From contig NC_062241.1 of assembly GCF_905475465.1 (NCBI RefSeq), positions 2,728,001-2,792,000 of the forward strand: a DNA stretch of 64,000 nt. Direction: 5' to 3'. The position numbers and the translations under genes are program-made. Shown piece by piece: positions 43,596-57,018 of this stretch; positions within the stretch are counted from its first letter, which is position 1; the number at the start of each line of letters is the position of its first letter. Source of the DNA: Pieris napi. Its lineage: Eukaryota > Arthropoda > Insecta > Lepidoptera > Pieridae. A model generated the notes under the pieces. The model did not search any database. It was not told the DNA's origin and saw nothing but the letters and a program-made list of their open reading frames with translations.

Positions 43596-46009
43596 TATTT
43601 TTTTTAAATTCTGTTCATTTTATTATTTCTCTAGATGTCAAACGTATATTGAAAACCCGCAGTTAAATCAGTTCCTACTATGCCGGGAGTTTTGACGTCA
43701 TAATTTAAAGTACAAATAATGTATGTTGCATATGTATGTACTTGTCCCACGTAAAACGATATGTGTGTGTATAAATGAGCCTTTTCACATCAGTCCTATT
43801 GACGTTGAAGTCAACAGGCAACTGAACACGATGGGGTATTATTAAATGTTTATGAAACAAATGCAATTCACTTGAAACTACACAAAACTCTTGTGAATGA
43901 AACAGTGGAAACAAAAATGGCGGATTTATAGTTGACTATAGGGCTGTCGACATCGTAAAAACCAGTAGGGTTTTTGCTCATATAAACTCAGCTGTTATAA
44001 TTCTAATAGATTACTCTGAGATTAGTGCATGGTTATCTAAAAACGGCAGTTTTTGTCACGATTATAGCTTATGTACGATACAAAAAAACTCAATAGTTTC
44101 AAGTGGTATAGAATATAGACAAAACATTAGTAATTCAATGTTTATTATACGTGTAGAAGAACTAAATAGTTGTATATTTTTATTTACATTTAATGGGCAG
44201 CCCTAGTAAAGCATGAAAATACAAGTAAGTACCGGCATTCGAGTCAAGATGCCACTACGTTTCCGCGCAGTTGCCCGCAAAGGAAAGCATTCGATAGAGA
44301 AATTTTGTTCCAAGCGTTTACTTCAAGACTATTCACTCTGATCCCATGTTATTTCAGCAAGAAAATATAAAGATTCGTTCCGGCCAAAACGGAATTCAAT
44401 GTTATAAAAATCATTTAAAACTATATAATCCAAGATAGAAAACATGTTTATCTATGCACATCTCCCTTCTTTGTCAGACAACCCATAAAACAAACAAGTG
44501 CACATCCTTTGACAGAGAAACACAAACAATTGTCTAAATCATAAACAATGGTAACATCGCAAATATTATCTGCGCCCTGCTCAAAGTATCCCTACGCATA
44601 ATGAACCATTCATACTGGCAAACAAACTCCAACCAACCATATGCAATAATTCTATACAGATAAACACACATCGCAAAAGTAGCAAGTGTCTATCAAATTA
44701 CAAAGGAAACTGTAACGAAAATAGAAGACAGTAAAAGCTAAAATTAAATGACAAACAGAATAGACATAAATCGTTGCGCGACTGATAAAGAACAGAAGCG
44801 ATTTGACGACATCAAAGTGGAACACGACATATTACGCTTAAAATAAACACCAGAATAAATACATCGAAATGTTTGTTTCGAAATTTCGACGATAGGGTGA
44901 TCATATTCTAAATTATCCGGCAACAGAGGGCACTCGAAACCCTTTTGATAGTGAGGATTAATTTGCCGTTTGTGCACTGTTTGTCTCTATGTCGGGATTT
45001 GCAATTAATAAAGAGATGTACGGGGATTCGGTAAATACCCGCAAGTATTGTAAGTTGAACCTCATTTGTGGGATACGAGTCGTGAATACCGACCGGCGAC
45101 ACAATAGCGGCCGAGCTAAACTTTTCTAACGAACCAAAATTGTTCAGCATGAAATTTGAGCGAGTTTAAAAATGGTAGCCTATAATTTGCACATAAAACA
45201 CATCCTAATGGTGCCGTACGTGATCACTTATTCGAGAGAGCACAAAGTATCTTCATCTGAACGCAGACTTTGATTTAAATACATTATTCTTGTAATAACG
45301 GCACCGGACGAAGGGATCCCATTGAAGTCGTAGAATACATTATTTTAATTCGCACCACCTCTTTGTGACCCCATCAGGGAATTAATGGATTCAAAGCCTT
45401 CTCTTCCGTTCGACAAAGAATAATTTGCTAAGTAAATGAACGGGCAGACAATCCTGTTACGATCCAAAGTTTTGTTTTCGATGAAAGATTAAAGAGTCGC
45501 GAATCAGCGTGCCCCTTTCAAATCAGCTCTTTGTAAACGTTATCTCTGTTAATTTCGGAAGGTCAATGAATAATGTACACAGTTTTGTTTTCTGACTCTG
45601 ATTTTGAATATAACCAAAGGTTTTACGAGCCATTTTCGTATTATTATTCATGCACATTCATACATATCAGACATTTTTAATAATAATAAATCGTTTATTT
45701 GCAAAGTAAGTGGTACATTCAGATTGATTATAAATCAGCCATTTAAAAATAGGCATGCAAATGTCATATTAATTATCATAATGTCATAAATCAGTTAAGA
45801 TATAATTGTTGTCAAAGCTTATGGGCTAAATATTATCCCACATAAAGACCCTTGCTTTAAACATCTAATCACATTCCCCCTTGAAAGCATTACACGGCAG
45901 AGTTCTATAGCTTCTGGAAAGGTGATAAAATAGCTTGATAGCTATTGCGTAACATTGTTTTAAGTACATCGTAGTGCAATGCATGCACATTTTTGTTTTA
46001 TTGTGTGGT
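43596..46009. other. Upstream intron/flank, nothing recognised
   Basis: 2.4 kb without any recognised repeat. This is unusual for this window and may reflect functional constraint. Open frames here (e.g. 44744-44977, 44908-45150, both minus) overlap each other in different frames and look random. Confidence 0.4.
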
Positions 46010-46250
46010 ATTCTTTCAAATCAAAATCATTAATTCTAATAGGTAACACAAAATACACATATGAACGTCAAAAATAAATACATATTAAATGTTTCTAATT
46101 TTACATTTACTGCGAGTTCTCAAATCAAGGGCTTAGAACGGCAATAAATTCTCCACCACTCTTTTAATTCGGCAAGTTTTTTTTACACAAAGGAGCTGCA
46201 AACATTACACCATGCTCCACATGACATCTTAAGTAATTAAAACCATTAAT
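46010..46250 (-). mobile_element. LINE 3'-end fragment (same family as 22.2-24.8 kb)
   Basis: Follows the tail of the 22.2 kb LINE almost base for base: TTACATTTACTG, GTTCTCAAATCAAGGGC, then the poly-T stretch, GGAGCTGCAA, ATTACACCATG and CACATGACAT. It has lost about 15 bp where the intact copy has its inverted AGAAGAACTGGC. Dead 5'-truncated copy. Confidence 0.85.
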
Positions 46251-46962
46251 AGCTTTGACTGCATATATTTAATTACTAAGGTGTGTTCTAAATATTGTAT
46301 CTCGAAAGAGTCTAGTCATCCAAAATGTTTTTCAAAGAATATAATGTGACCGCGCCGAAGACTACGACTATTTTTGATAAAAAAAGACATTAAATACTTC
46401 TTGGTGTAAATTTAATTAAAATATAGTAGCATAGTAATAGGGTAGTAGATATTGTGGACATTCGAAGTACTCTAAATTGAAATAGGTTATCTAAGATACG
46501 GAGCAGTCTCAATTCAGTATTCATTGCTAGAATGGAGTAGCTATCGAGAATTATTGTCAAATCTCAAGGGTATTTCGACCCGACTGCCCCAACACAAGAT
46601 GCACTGCGGAATAGTGAAAATGTTTCAAATCTATAAAAGACCAGCAATTTTATATATCCGTGAGTCTTTTCATGTGTTTCAATACGATGCTTTTTTATGT
46701 ATTGAACATTTGTTGATTAAAATATATTTTATCGGAAATCAAAAGATACAGTTCTAGTTCATAGCTATACAATTATTTTAGTTATAACGTTGATTGAATA
46801 ATGCAGGAAGCAAGTGTATGTAATTTTTTGACTTTAGATAATGAAACATTCTTTATTTTTGACATTAATTATTTGACAATTAGCGTTAGTAATATGTCAC
46901 TTGATTTGAGTGTTAATACAATAATTACTTTAATAGACAAAATATTTTTCTTTTTTTATAAC

Positions 46963-47170
46963 ACGGGAGGCTAAATGATATTAAATATCGCTGCCCATGG
47001 ACATTCTCAATTGCTTCGGCCTTTTAAGAATTGGTACGCTCTTTTCGTTAAGGACCCTAAGTCGAATGGGTTCAGAAATACTTTAGTGGGCAGCTGGTGG
47101 TGGTGCGAGGCAAGAACTGCCCTTAAAAACATTCAGTTGTGGAACGATGGAGGTCGAAATGAAACGGAAC
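46963..47170 (-). pseudogene. LINE ORF-end fragment (KGRQR lineage)
   Basis: Plus text AAGAATTGGTACGCTCTTTT followed by AAGGACCCTAAGTCGAAT and GGGCAGCTGGTGG is the reverse of the LINE ORF end (minus reading: LP.EVF, FDL-SFKKRAYQFLK). It reaches further 5' into the ORF than most copies in the window. Confidence 0.75.
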
Positions 47171-47677
47171 ATGACTTAAGTATTCTACAACACTATATAT
47201 CCAGTGTAAGCAGAATTAACTACAAATTATAAGTAATTTTAATTGCTACATCCAACAAAACTAAGGAAAGTGACCTCTGTATTCAGGCTATACGATATAT
47301 TATCACAAAGTAAATACACAATATTAAAGAAATATTAAATAAGATAAATGAAGCATATAATTCATATTAACCCTTATATGTTTCGAGTAAAACCCGCGTC
47401 GTAATATCGACTGTTTATATATAATTCATAAGGTCCCCACATCACTATACCTTTGTGAATAATTTAAGCGTTTGATACACTTTTGGGGGTTTTCAAGACT
47501 GTACGACTAAATATCTTTGAAGGGCAAAAAATCTTTGTTAGTTTAGTTACATTTAATGCTTTTAATTTATCGTTTAATGATTGGTAATGGACATTAAATT
47601 GTAAACTATTTTTAAATGTTTTTGTCAGTTGGTTTAAATTTTGGTTCTAAGGTAGGTTCAAAACCGAAAGTTCAGTA

Positions 47678-47775
47678 AAACCGTCGCCCATGGACATTCT
47701 CAATGCCAGAGGACTCGCGAGTGCGTTGCCGGCCTTATAAGAATTGCTCGAATTGGTTCGGAAATAGTCTAATGA
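47678..47775 (-). pseudogene. LINE ORF-end fragment (KGRQR lineage)
   Basis: CCATGGACATTCTCAATGCC, GAGGACTCGCGAGTGCGTTG, GAATTGGTTCGGAAATAG in reverse sense. The open frame 47703-47927 starts in this fragment and is not a gene. Confidence 0.7.
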
Positions 47776-48782
47776 TAATGACGGTTCTCTCTCTTTATTT
47801 TTCCACTGGTTTCTGTCCAGTGCGTCTCTTATTACAGTGTACAGTTTTAAGAACGATTAGTCTCTCACTTGATCTGGCTTCTGTCCATCTGATTTGTGAA
47901 CGGCGACGTGACTTGCTTTCTGTGTGACCACGATCTCCAAGTTCTCATCGCCTCTACGCAAATATGACGTGACGGATGTTTAAACTGTATTGGGTTTTTG
48001 TATAGCAATATATAAATTGTATCATGGCTAAATTGTATCGCTTTCGAAGACTATATTGAATAATCAAATCAAATTCTACCAAAAGGATTTTTTCTGTGTT
48101 AGCGTAGACTTTCCTGCTCGAAGGCAAGCTTTGCTTATAAGATAAGGTCTTGACACAAACGTATTATAGATGCATCTTACATTTCCCTACTACACGAACA
48201 TTAAAATCAAACCAAAGACAAACACCGAATAGTAATCAATTTCAGTACAACAATTAATTCACCCCAAACATGTTCTTAAGACACAATAGCTTCAATCTAC
48301 GCTTTCTAACTAAATTATAGTCGACAATCCCACGCTGTCAGCGATTATTAACCCTTTCAAGTTACAATCGCAATTTGAGGTTATTTGTCAAACCGCGTAT
48401 TTCGTTTAAAACCTCGTTTTAACATTTAACTCGTGATTTTCGACTCGTTAAGGTGATTCATATTTTGATTGTATCTTTTAACCCACATGTTGTAAGTGTG
48501 GTTTTGGGTTGGAAAAAGTGCATGTCGAAAGAACACGAATATATTACTCTATTGTCTTTGACACTGATAGAACTTTAGAAGAATTTAAAGTTAATAGTTT
48601 CAGAAATTTCCTCCTCAAACTTAAGAACTGTTTCCATAAGTATAAGTGTGTATTGGCTATTTGCGGCTCTGCTAGTAAACTTATAGGTTTTAGCTAAAAT
48701 TAAATAAATCATTTATCAATTTCCGAAAACTAAGCCAAGATCAAAAGTATTTATTCTCTTTAGTATAGTAAAAAACATATAT
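47776..48782. other. Upstream intron/flank, nothing recognised
   Basis: AT-rich. The open frame 48509-48697 has no recognisable features. Confidence 0.45.
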
Positions 48783-49040
48783 AGAGCAGTGTTGGCCTAG
48801 TGGTTTGAGTGTCAACCTTGAGGTCATAGGTTCGAACCCCAGCTGTGCACCAATGGACTTTATATAAGCGCATTTAATACTCAATTGTTCAGTGAAGGAT
48901 AACATCGTGAGGAAACTGATATGTCTTAGACTAAAAAAGTCAACGGCGTGTGTCAGGCACAGAAGCTTAGCTATTTGCTTAAAAGAGAAAATATGACTAA
49001 ACATAAAGTCTAAGACCTAAAAGATTATAGTGCCAGTGTT
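48783..49040 (+). mobile_element. SINE family 1, full length
   Basis: AGAGCAGTGTTGGCCTAGTG, box B GGTTCGAACCC, AACATCGTGAGGAAACTG and GTCAACGGCGTGTGTCAGGC; diverged tail TAAGACCTAAAAGATTATAG. Confidence 0.85.
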
Positions 49041-49410
49041 TTTTTCTATACCTAAATATGTATTATTATTACCTACAAATTACTAATTGAATAAAACATT
49101 CCCACTTATACCTGTGTTAACACCAACTAAAATCTATAACATTTAAATTTTACTTTTTCCCCAACGAAATTGTGAAATCCAAATAGTGGAAACTAGTGTT
49201 ATTTGGGGATAGTGCATTACGTGGGAGAGGGTCTTTGTTTACCCAATATCGATGATATGAAGCGGAATAATCGATTCGACAAACAAGAGGGCTACCGATA
49301 ATTCGATACGATTCGATTCTACATTGACGTAGTTTTGTAATATTTAATCCCAAAAGTTGTTGCATATATTTTTAACGAAATAATATATTAATAATGTACT
49401 AGCATTTGTT

Positions 49411-49665
49411 GACTCATTGGTCTAGTCTAGTGGTTAGTACCCCTGACTGCGAATCCATGGGTCCCGGGTTCGATCCCCGGCTGAGACGAACATCGATGTG
49501 ATGAGCATTTGGTGTTGTGCTTAGGTCTTGGGTGTTTAAATATGTATTTATATGCCTATCTATCTATAGTATGTATGTATATCCGTTGCCTAGTATCCAT
49601 AACACAAGCTTCACCAGCATAGCATGGGACCAGGTCAATTGGTGTGAATTGTCTTTAAAAAAAAA
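49411..49665 (+). mobile_element. SINE family 2, full length, box A duplication
   Basis: GACTCATTGGTCTAGTCTAG shows a 5-bp repeat (CTAGT) inside box A not present in the other copies; the remainder (GGTTCGATCCC, ACGAACATCGATGTGATGAG, poly-A) is standard. Confidence 0.9.
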
Positions 49666-50757
49666 TTAGTATTTTACACAGCTGATTCTTGTTAAAAGAG
49701 ATATTACGGATAATAATTACGGATATGATTTACGTGCGATTCAATTCCTAGAATAAGGGGGTGTGAAAATTTATAAATAAATACTCAATTCAGTAGTATT
49801 ATCTACAAATTAAACAGTTAATTTTAATTTGCTACAGCCAAGAAAACAAATGAATGTGACGTCTGTGTTCAGGATATACGATTTATTATCTCTAAGGAAA
49901 TACGCAATATTAAATTAAGATAATTATTATTATTCATACCAGACCAAGGGTTACAACCTTAATTTAGTCTGGTATCATATCCTGTAGAACCAAACCTGTG
50001 TGGTTTTACATTTACTTTTCTTATTCAGTCTTAACACAACCTGAAATTTCTGTAGGTATATCTTTCACATATACACTTAATTTTCCCATCAATATTATCT
50101 ATTATTCCTGCGGAGATAGACATCAAAACTTTGTCTACACATAACGGTACACAAATAAATCTAACAAATCTTACAAAAGTATCTTTAAAAGCCGCCAAAG
50201 CACTATTAACTTCTCCCCATCAAAGCGCATACAATACATAATCAGCTAAATTCATAATAATTTGAAAAGGTTGTAGTTTTCCCGACCTTTGATTACTTGT
50301 CACATCAAAGTCCGAAGACTATTGTGATGGTTTCCGAAATTTTTCCATTCATACACTCCCTCATATTGGGGACTTTGTTCACCGGTGTAATTACGTATGT
50401 TGTATGTTATTAGTATAGAATAGTATTCTGCCAGCATTAAAAGTACACTGCCACATGGACCTTTAAATTTGTTTTGATTTTCTATTTATCAATGTTTAAT
50501 TATTATTACCATGATATGAAAATTGTAAATTTTGTGTGTTGAAAATATATATGAATTGTAATTAGGTATGTCGATAGTATAGTATAGAATTTTAAACATA
50601 TTTCGCTGTCTGAAAGTTCTAAGAGTATTTGGAAGTGTGCAATAAAAATTATAATCAATTGAGGCTGTTTATACAGACACCTTCTAAACATTACACAAAA
50701 AGTTATTATTTATTACTTTGTACTAATAAGGGTAATATTTACCATGGCCTAGCATAG
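49666..50757. other. Upstream intron/flank, nothing recognised
   Basis: AT-rich. A short inverted pair (CATACCAGACCAAGGG and AGTCTGGTATCATA) occurs at about 49936-49980. Confidence 0.45.
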
Positions 50758-51026
50758 AGATGAGTTGGCCTAGTGGCTACTGCGTGCGACGCTACTCTGA
50801 GGTCGTAGGTTCGATCCCCGGCTGTGCACCAAAGGACTTTTATTCTATGTATGCATTAGAATTTCACTCGAACGGCGAAGGAAAACATCGTGAGGAAACC
50901 AACATGTCTTAGACCCAAAAAGTCAAAAGTGTTAGGCACTGGAGGCTGATCACCTACTTGCCTACAGAAAAAGATAGATACAGAAATCTGCCCAGATCTA
51001 AAAAGGTTATAGAGTCATTGATTTTT
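50758..51026 (+). mobile_element. SINE family 1, full length
   Basis: TTGGCCTAGTGGCTACTGCG, box B GGTTCGATCCC, AAGGAAAACATCGTGAGGAA, CACTGGAGGCTGATCACCTA and an A/T tail. Confidence 0.85.
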
Positions 51027-51900
51027 TTTTCCTAGCATAGAATACTTGTAGGTACTTAATTTAGACTTATATACGGTGAATTAATTTTAAAGAACATCTC
51101 AAGAACGTGAAACCAAAAATCTAACTAATTCATCTGTCCACACCGAGACAAGATTAAACGAAGATAACACAAAACATCGAAATCTTTTATATCTGTGTGT
51201 AAACAATCAGTGTTTTCTGACAATCGAACAAATCACAGTCTGCGCAGTGGCAGCCAAATTGAATGAAAAGTAAACATCAATTATTTTTATTGCCATTTGA
51301 GATTGCAGTTGAATTATTTTGATGACGTTAGATCTTCTACATTACATGATAATTTATGTTTTACATTATGATGCACTTAAATGAAATTGTATTAAAATTT
51401 CCACGGCATTATTTCTAATAAATGTCTACAAACTATTTCTTTCAACATTATGTATGATTTTGTGTAGGGAATTATTTATTTGTACTTTAAAGTACTGGAG
51501 TAGGTATATGTAAGGAAAACATAATATATTTTCCTATACAAACTCTTGTCTATATAGTATTTTATATAAACTCTTTTTAATGTTGTCTTTACCATCTGAT
51601 CGACGATGTTTAATTAATGTCACTTGACATAATATATGTAAGATATTTTAATTTTTTCATTATATTATTTTACTTTATAAAACCTAGAATATAGGCTTTA
51701 AATGTTGTTTCTTTTGTATTCACAGAGAAACGCAGTTGCGCCTTATTTATTCCCAGTATAAGCGATTGATACTATTATGTATATATCTAGTAACACATTT
51801 TTTATGATACCCAAAATAGACTATTTTACGTAAGAAACGGGTTAGTTTTTAGTTACTTAAAGTTATTCAAGTTTTAAGACGAAAAATTAAAAAAAAAAAA

Positions 51901-52165
51901 ATATGTGGTGCGCGGCAAAACCTGCCTTAAAAAACGCTCAGCCAACGACGGACGTCGAGGTGAATTTCGTTTTCTGCTTCGACGTCCGATGATGAAACTC
52001 AGCTGCAGTTATTAATCCTAACAAGTCATCCGAACACTCTCCGTGGTAAATCCGGTAGAAGATGCAGAGAGACGCCACATCTCTACGCAACACCAAGGGA
52101 TCAAGCTGCTCGAAAAGGGATGGTCCTCGACTATTAGAACCGCTCTTCGTTGAATGCGGTCAATT
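51901..52165 (-). pseudogene. Fragment of LINE RT C-terminal region
   Basis: On the minus strand the three frames together read DRIQRRAVLIVEDH, then DPLVLRRDVASLCIFY and RIYHGECSDDLL, then AEFHHRTSKQKTKF. This order is that of the C-terminal part of a common lepidopteran LINE RT protein, with at least one frameshift. It is a second LINE lineage, distinct from the 22.9 kb ORF; other fragments of its last ~60 codons recur through the window (ending KGRQR...). Confidence 0.8.
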
Positions 52166-53215
52166 GGAAGGAGTACTGGGAAATTATTATTAAATGTAAA
52201 ATTTTAAAGAAGCCCATATTTTTAACCCATCGTGATATTTGAGGAAATGTGAAAAGTTGTAACAAAATTCGACTAAACAATCATTGATATTTCACACGTT
52301 TCATAGTAATTTTTATATAAAACGTATTTGTGTGAGAATTATATCTATACAAATAGACCGGGCATTTGGCAGTTCTCCGAAGGGGAAACAAAGCGGCGAG
52401 CTAATAAAATTATTGTGTGCGCAACTGGCATTATCTTTGACAAGGAATTAGAGTTGCGTGGGCGGTTGTCGATGAGCTGTTTAGGATCGATCGACAACCG
52501 ATATCCATAGATATGTCTAAGTAATATATCATAGTTATTTTTAAATTTATTTATATTCATGTAACTAAACATAACAAACAAATATAAAGTATTTACAATT
52601 TTCTTTACCTACATACCTAACCTTAACGTAATAATAAAAAAAATTAAAAATTAATAAAAAGGAAATAAAAAAAAAATAAAAAAGGTGGTAGTGTACCTTT
52701 GCCAGTGTACCTTTAACGCTGGCAGCATTTTCTCACTGTATTGCGATACTTATTCGTTGAGCGAGGAATGCTTTAGCTCTGGGGTCACTGGTAATATCTA
52801 CCAGTTATTTTTAAATGTTTATATACTAGATCAGATCTTATATTTATCTACGTAAACTAAAGTTCATATTATATAATAGTCCATAACAGTTGTAACGTTC
52901 TACACTACGTATATACAGTAATCATAATTAAACCCTCAAATACATTTACTACATCTCTTGGTAATAGAATCTCATTGATTCTATTCACAAATATTACTCA
53001 AACAGCGAATTCACTGCAATAGGAAGCGGATGTTACTGCATTCTATGTCCGAATGTTTTAATTTTCTATAAAACACGCCAGACGCTGATTTCAGAACACA
53101 TTTGTTATAATAAACAGTTCCCGTTTATCAAATTCTATTAAAAATAAAAGATAATGAAACAACGTTTGTTCTGGAAATATGAACGATACAATTCATTATC
53201 TTAATATGTATATAT

Positions 53216-53525
53216 ATTTCTTGTGTGCGTGTGTATGTGACTGAACTCCTCCTAAACGACTGGACCGATTTTGATGAAATTTTTTGTGTGTGTTCAAGGG
53301 GATCTGGGAATGGTTTAGATTCACAAATCAGCCCGCCAGATGTTAAGGGTTGTCCACCCCTAATTTTAATTTTTTTATTTATAGATAAAATTTTATTTTT
53401 TATTTTTTTTATGTTACAGAATTAAAAAATACATACAACCCCTAATTTTCAACCCTCTACGATCAACCCCTATTTTTTTATTATAAATGATATACATGGC
53501 AAAACGACGTTTGCCGGATCGGCTA
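53216..53525 (-). mobile_element. ACTAG-type interspersed repeat, A/B chimera
   Basis: Read on the minus strand, it begins ACTAGCCGATCCGGCAAACG and TTTTGCC..., with ATAGGGGTTGATCGTAGAGG as in subfamily A, but ends with the subfamily B half (GTGAATCTAAACCATTCCCA, GATCCCCTTGAACACACACA, GGTCCAGTCGTTTAGGAGGA). The internal poly-T/poly-A stretches mark the junction. Confidence 0.7.
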
Positions 53526-53849
53526 GTATATGTATGTAATTGTTACTATTTATCTTAACAGGTAAGAAATAATTGATATTAGACGAGTCTCTGTCTTTAA
53601 ATTTATTTAAGAAGCTCCTTTTTGATCATTTTCTGTCTGCCTCGTAATTAGCTCTGCTGATATGTATTAATTATTGTAACCTTTTGATTGTATTTTTAAT
53701 TTTTGTTTCTACATATTTTTATTTATTATTATTGTTATTTTATCTTTAGATTTTACTGTATTTTATTTGAGTAATAGTAACGTGTTGTTTTGAGTTTTTT
53801 TTTTGTTAATAATTTTTGCATTACTTGTACTCTACCCTCTGTAGGAGTT

Positions 53850-53990
53850 TCTTTTCCATTGTTCCACTTTAGGGTTGCCTGGAAGATCGCTTGTTAGCGA
53901 TAAGGCCGCCCGTTGCCTTATAACTTTTGTAATCGCTTTTTTTTATTTTTGTTATGTGTATGCTTTTGATTAAGGTAATAAAGTATAAAT
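53850..53990 (+). mobile_element. LINE 3' UTR-like terminus with GATCGC stem-loop
   Basis: GGTTGCCTGGAAGATCGCTT, GTTAGCGATAAGGCCGCCCG and an AATAAAGTATAAATAAAT end. The GATCGCT...AGCGATAAGGC stem-loop followed by an A-rich tail is a pattern I associate with lepidopteran LINE 3' UTRs. The upstream 0.3 kb (53562-53850), T-rich with AAGAAGCTCCTTTTTGATCA, may belong to the same element. Confidence 0.6.
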
Positions 53991-56900
53991 AAATAATGAT
54001 AAGTTTACTTTATTATTAAAATTTTCGTATTATCAAAAATCGTCGGTAAAAGGTTATTTTGTAGGTATCTATAAAAATAGTTCTAGCGTGCTTAAAAAAA
54101 ATCATTAATAATTACATTAATAAATTTTTTAAACATCGTGATCTAAAAATAGACTATCTCTGTTTCTATAAACATTCCAGAAATAGATGTGTCTAAATAA
54201 TAAAACATTAGAGATTGTTAAAATTATCTCCGTAACCTAAATAAGCCAGACAATTATAGATAATGCCACCGAATTGGAAACAATAAAACGTACGGCGTAG
54301 AAAAACTTCACATTATCTTCGGGTCATCGATCGAGCAAATGTCTGACCCATATCATACAAGAACTTTTTAATCATTATCAAGTATTACATTAAACAGGAA
54401 ATTGCTGTAAAAGTAAAAACTGCAAACGCATATGACAGACACACAAACAATCACTTCCTGAGCATCATTCTAATACTTCATTAGCAACTTACGGAAAAAT
54501 AAACAGAACCGAATATACACTTCTATCATCTTTCTCCGTCAGTCGTGAAATCTGGGTAAATATTACATTTATGACAAGCTGTCTCTAAATCTGAAATAAT
54601 ATACAAACGTCTTCATGGGATTTCTTAGAACTCGCTGGAAAATTGGTCAATCTATCTTGCCGTGCCAGATCTCATCGATCTAGGCTGAATCTTATAAGAT
54701 CGTAACAAAGGCATTGTAGCATTAGTTTTTGTCCCACCCCACGTGTTTCGACTACCGTCGAATTTTCTTTATACCTATTATTTGCATACCAACTGGTTCC
54801 GTCTATACGATATTAATCAAAGGTTTTATTAGTGAACATCAAAGAATAAACACAATACTAAGATCTCTTATAAGGTACCCTCAATACCATTGTTACTTTT
54901 GTCAGAGGTTGATTTATGAGCGGCCACTGTTGTTGGACCACTCCGTATTGTGTTGTCACTTTTTGTTTGGACCTCACCGACATTGTACTACCCCTTGCTT
55001 CGGTCCAGCTTCGATGCTTTATTCAGGTTGATCTTTGATTCTAATAAAATCTGGTACAACTAATGTTATTCCGTTCTTGTAGAATATGTTAGCAAAGACA
55101 TTTTACTTACAACAATACCAATGTTATCATAATACAGTTTTTAGATTACCTCGTTCACCAGCCACATTGTGATTAAGACAGTTCCCTCTGTATTAATATT
55201 AAATAGGTCTTCACAATGGGCAACAACCGCAAACATTTTAAATTGTGCTCGTTTTTGCTTCACAACCCTTTGTCCTTCACTATCAAGTCCTTGACCGAGC
55301 ACATTGTTCGACACAAAGCAGCGGCTGCGATTGAACGTTTGTAATATTCATGCTTCGTTCTTCGCATTCACGCGTCTCCGTACATCCACTCTTTCGGATC
55401 ATTACGTTCTTTACTTTTGTCTGATCCCCTCTGTTCCACATCTTTAATACACATTGTGTGCTCCTGTACCTTGATTGGCTCCTAATGTTTTTTCATCGGA
55501 AATTTGATGTTTGTAATATTTGCGTCATCAATTCTAATTGCAATCCACCGGTAGCATAATAGTTATTGTTGTGAAAGCTTATTGGATGTTTTGTTCGGAA
55601 TCTACAGAGTCATGTCGCTTAGTTGGCGCTTCGGATATAAGTAAGCTTAGTAACAATAAAATAATAAATTTCGAATAACTTGCAAGATGAGTACTTAATA
55701 ATCCTTCTAATAACATGACACGAAGAGTAATACGTTTCGTTAAAGCAATATTAATTACAGTTTTAATAAATATGACATCAATGTGTGAAGATTGCTTTTT
55801 GCTTTTAAATTCGACGATTTTAACAATACTGATATAAAACGCGCAATTAATGATAAACGTCGTAGTAAAAACGTAAGTACATGTTCTTAAACATATAAAA
55901 AGTATAAAAGAAATAAATAAAGATAAGATGATCTCAAACCAAACATTACATCACACATCGATATTAATATTCACTAAAACTTTTTATATATTTGATAGCG
56001 GTAGCGAAATACACGCCTTTAAACCATGAAAAGTCTAAATCCGTACACAATCCAGTCATAAAATATGGCTTGAACAATAAAACCGAAGTGGTTTCATCTT
56101 AAACGGAACTGGCGAAAGTGATTTTAGGATGAAGTTTTTATTAAAGCGTATTGCTGAATCTTTGCCGTATACTGATTTATCACCTCTGAAACCCCAGGTT
56201 CAACCCTAGCTAACAAAGATTTTTTTTGTAAAAAAAGGTTTTCGTTAATTTAAACTTTATTTTATCAACTGAATCACAAAAATCACAATGAAATTCATTA
56301 GCAAAAATTACTTATTAGTACCTTCAACTTCGACACACTTCTGCATTAAGAATCTAATCCAGGAGCTCTATGTGATCATCCAGACCAAAGAAAAATAGCG
56401 AGGCATTCATAAATAACATAGCTGGTATTACATCGACGACATTCTGCCTCTAATGACTAAAAATTCGTGTGTGAGATTATCAAAGGCTATCGTTAAATCA
56501 ACCGAGAACAATGTCTAGTCTAAATTGCCCCCTTATTTTATTTTTATGAATTATCGCCTTCAAGCTTCATTTTTCTTTTGAAGATGCGGTAGCATCCATC
56601 ACGATCAGATGTAAAGCTTTTGTTTAGTGCGAGATAGAGAGGGAAGATACATTAGTCATCGGATATAGTTTTGTTTCTCTTCGTATGCGCGGATTAAGAT
56701 GCCCTATTGTCGGAATTGTTCAAGATTTCATTGTTAACTTTGATATGAACGTGTTCCCCATATATTGGAATGTGGAATCGTAACAAAGGATTACGGAATT
56801 CAATCCACACATCAATCTTAGCCGTAACGAGTTAATTAATAGTGTTAGCGGAGTGGTTACGTTTCAAGTCTGAGGTTTGAGCCCTGCAGGAATTTTTCCT

Positions 56901-57018
56901 GTGTTAATTAACAATACAGAAATTTAATGTGTGATTCAAATTTTGTTTTCTGTGAATGAAACAAATTGAGTAATGTGTCTCCAAAACCCCATTGAAGAAA
57001 TTTGTGTAACACTGATAA
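53991..57018. other. Upstream intron/flank, no gene recognised
   Basis: The 100-codon plus frame at 54729-55031 and the sequence to about 55500 have moderately higher GC than the surroundings. Neither strand gives a recognisable protein; it could be an old transposon. The rest is AT-rich. Confidence 0.35.
56841..56895 (+). repeat. Possible tRNA-like SINE head, third type
   Basis: TAGCGGAGTGGTTACG resembles a box A (tRNA-Ser/Leu type) and GAGGTTTGAGCCC resembles box B, about 30 bp apart. Flanking TTAATTAA sequences occur on both sides. No body was matched elsewhere. A lone box B-like AGGTTCAACCCT is also present near 56198. Confidence 0.35.

Noticed and set aside
54729..55031. 100-codon plus-strand frame
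   Set aside because: No domain, no splice context and no recognisable similarity; cysteine- and isoleucine-rich composition looks like chance or an old transposon.
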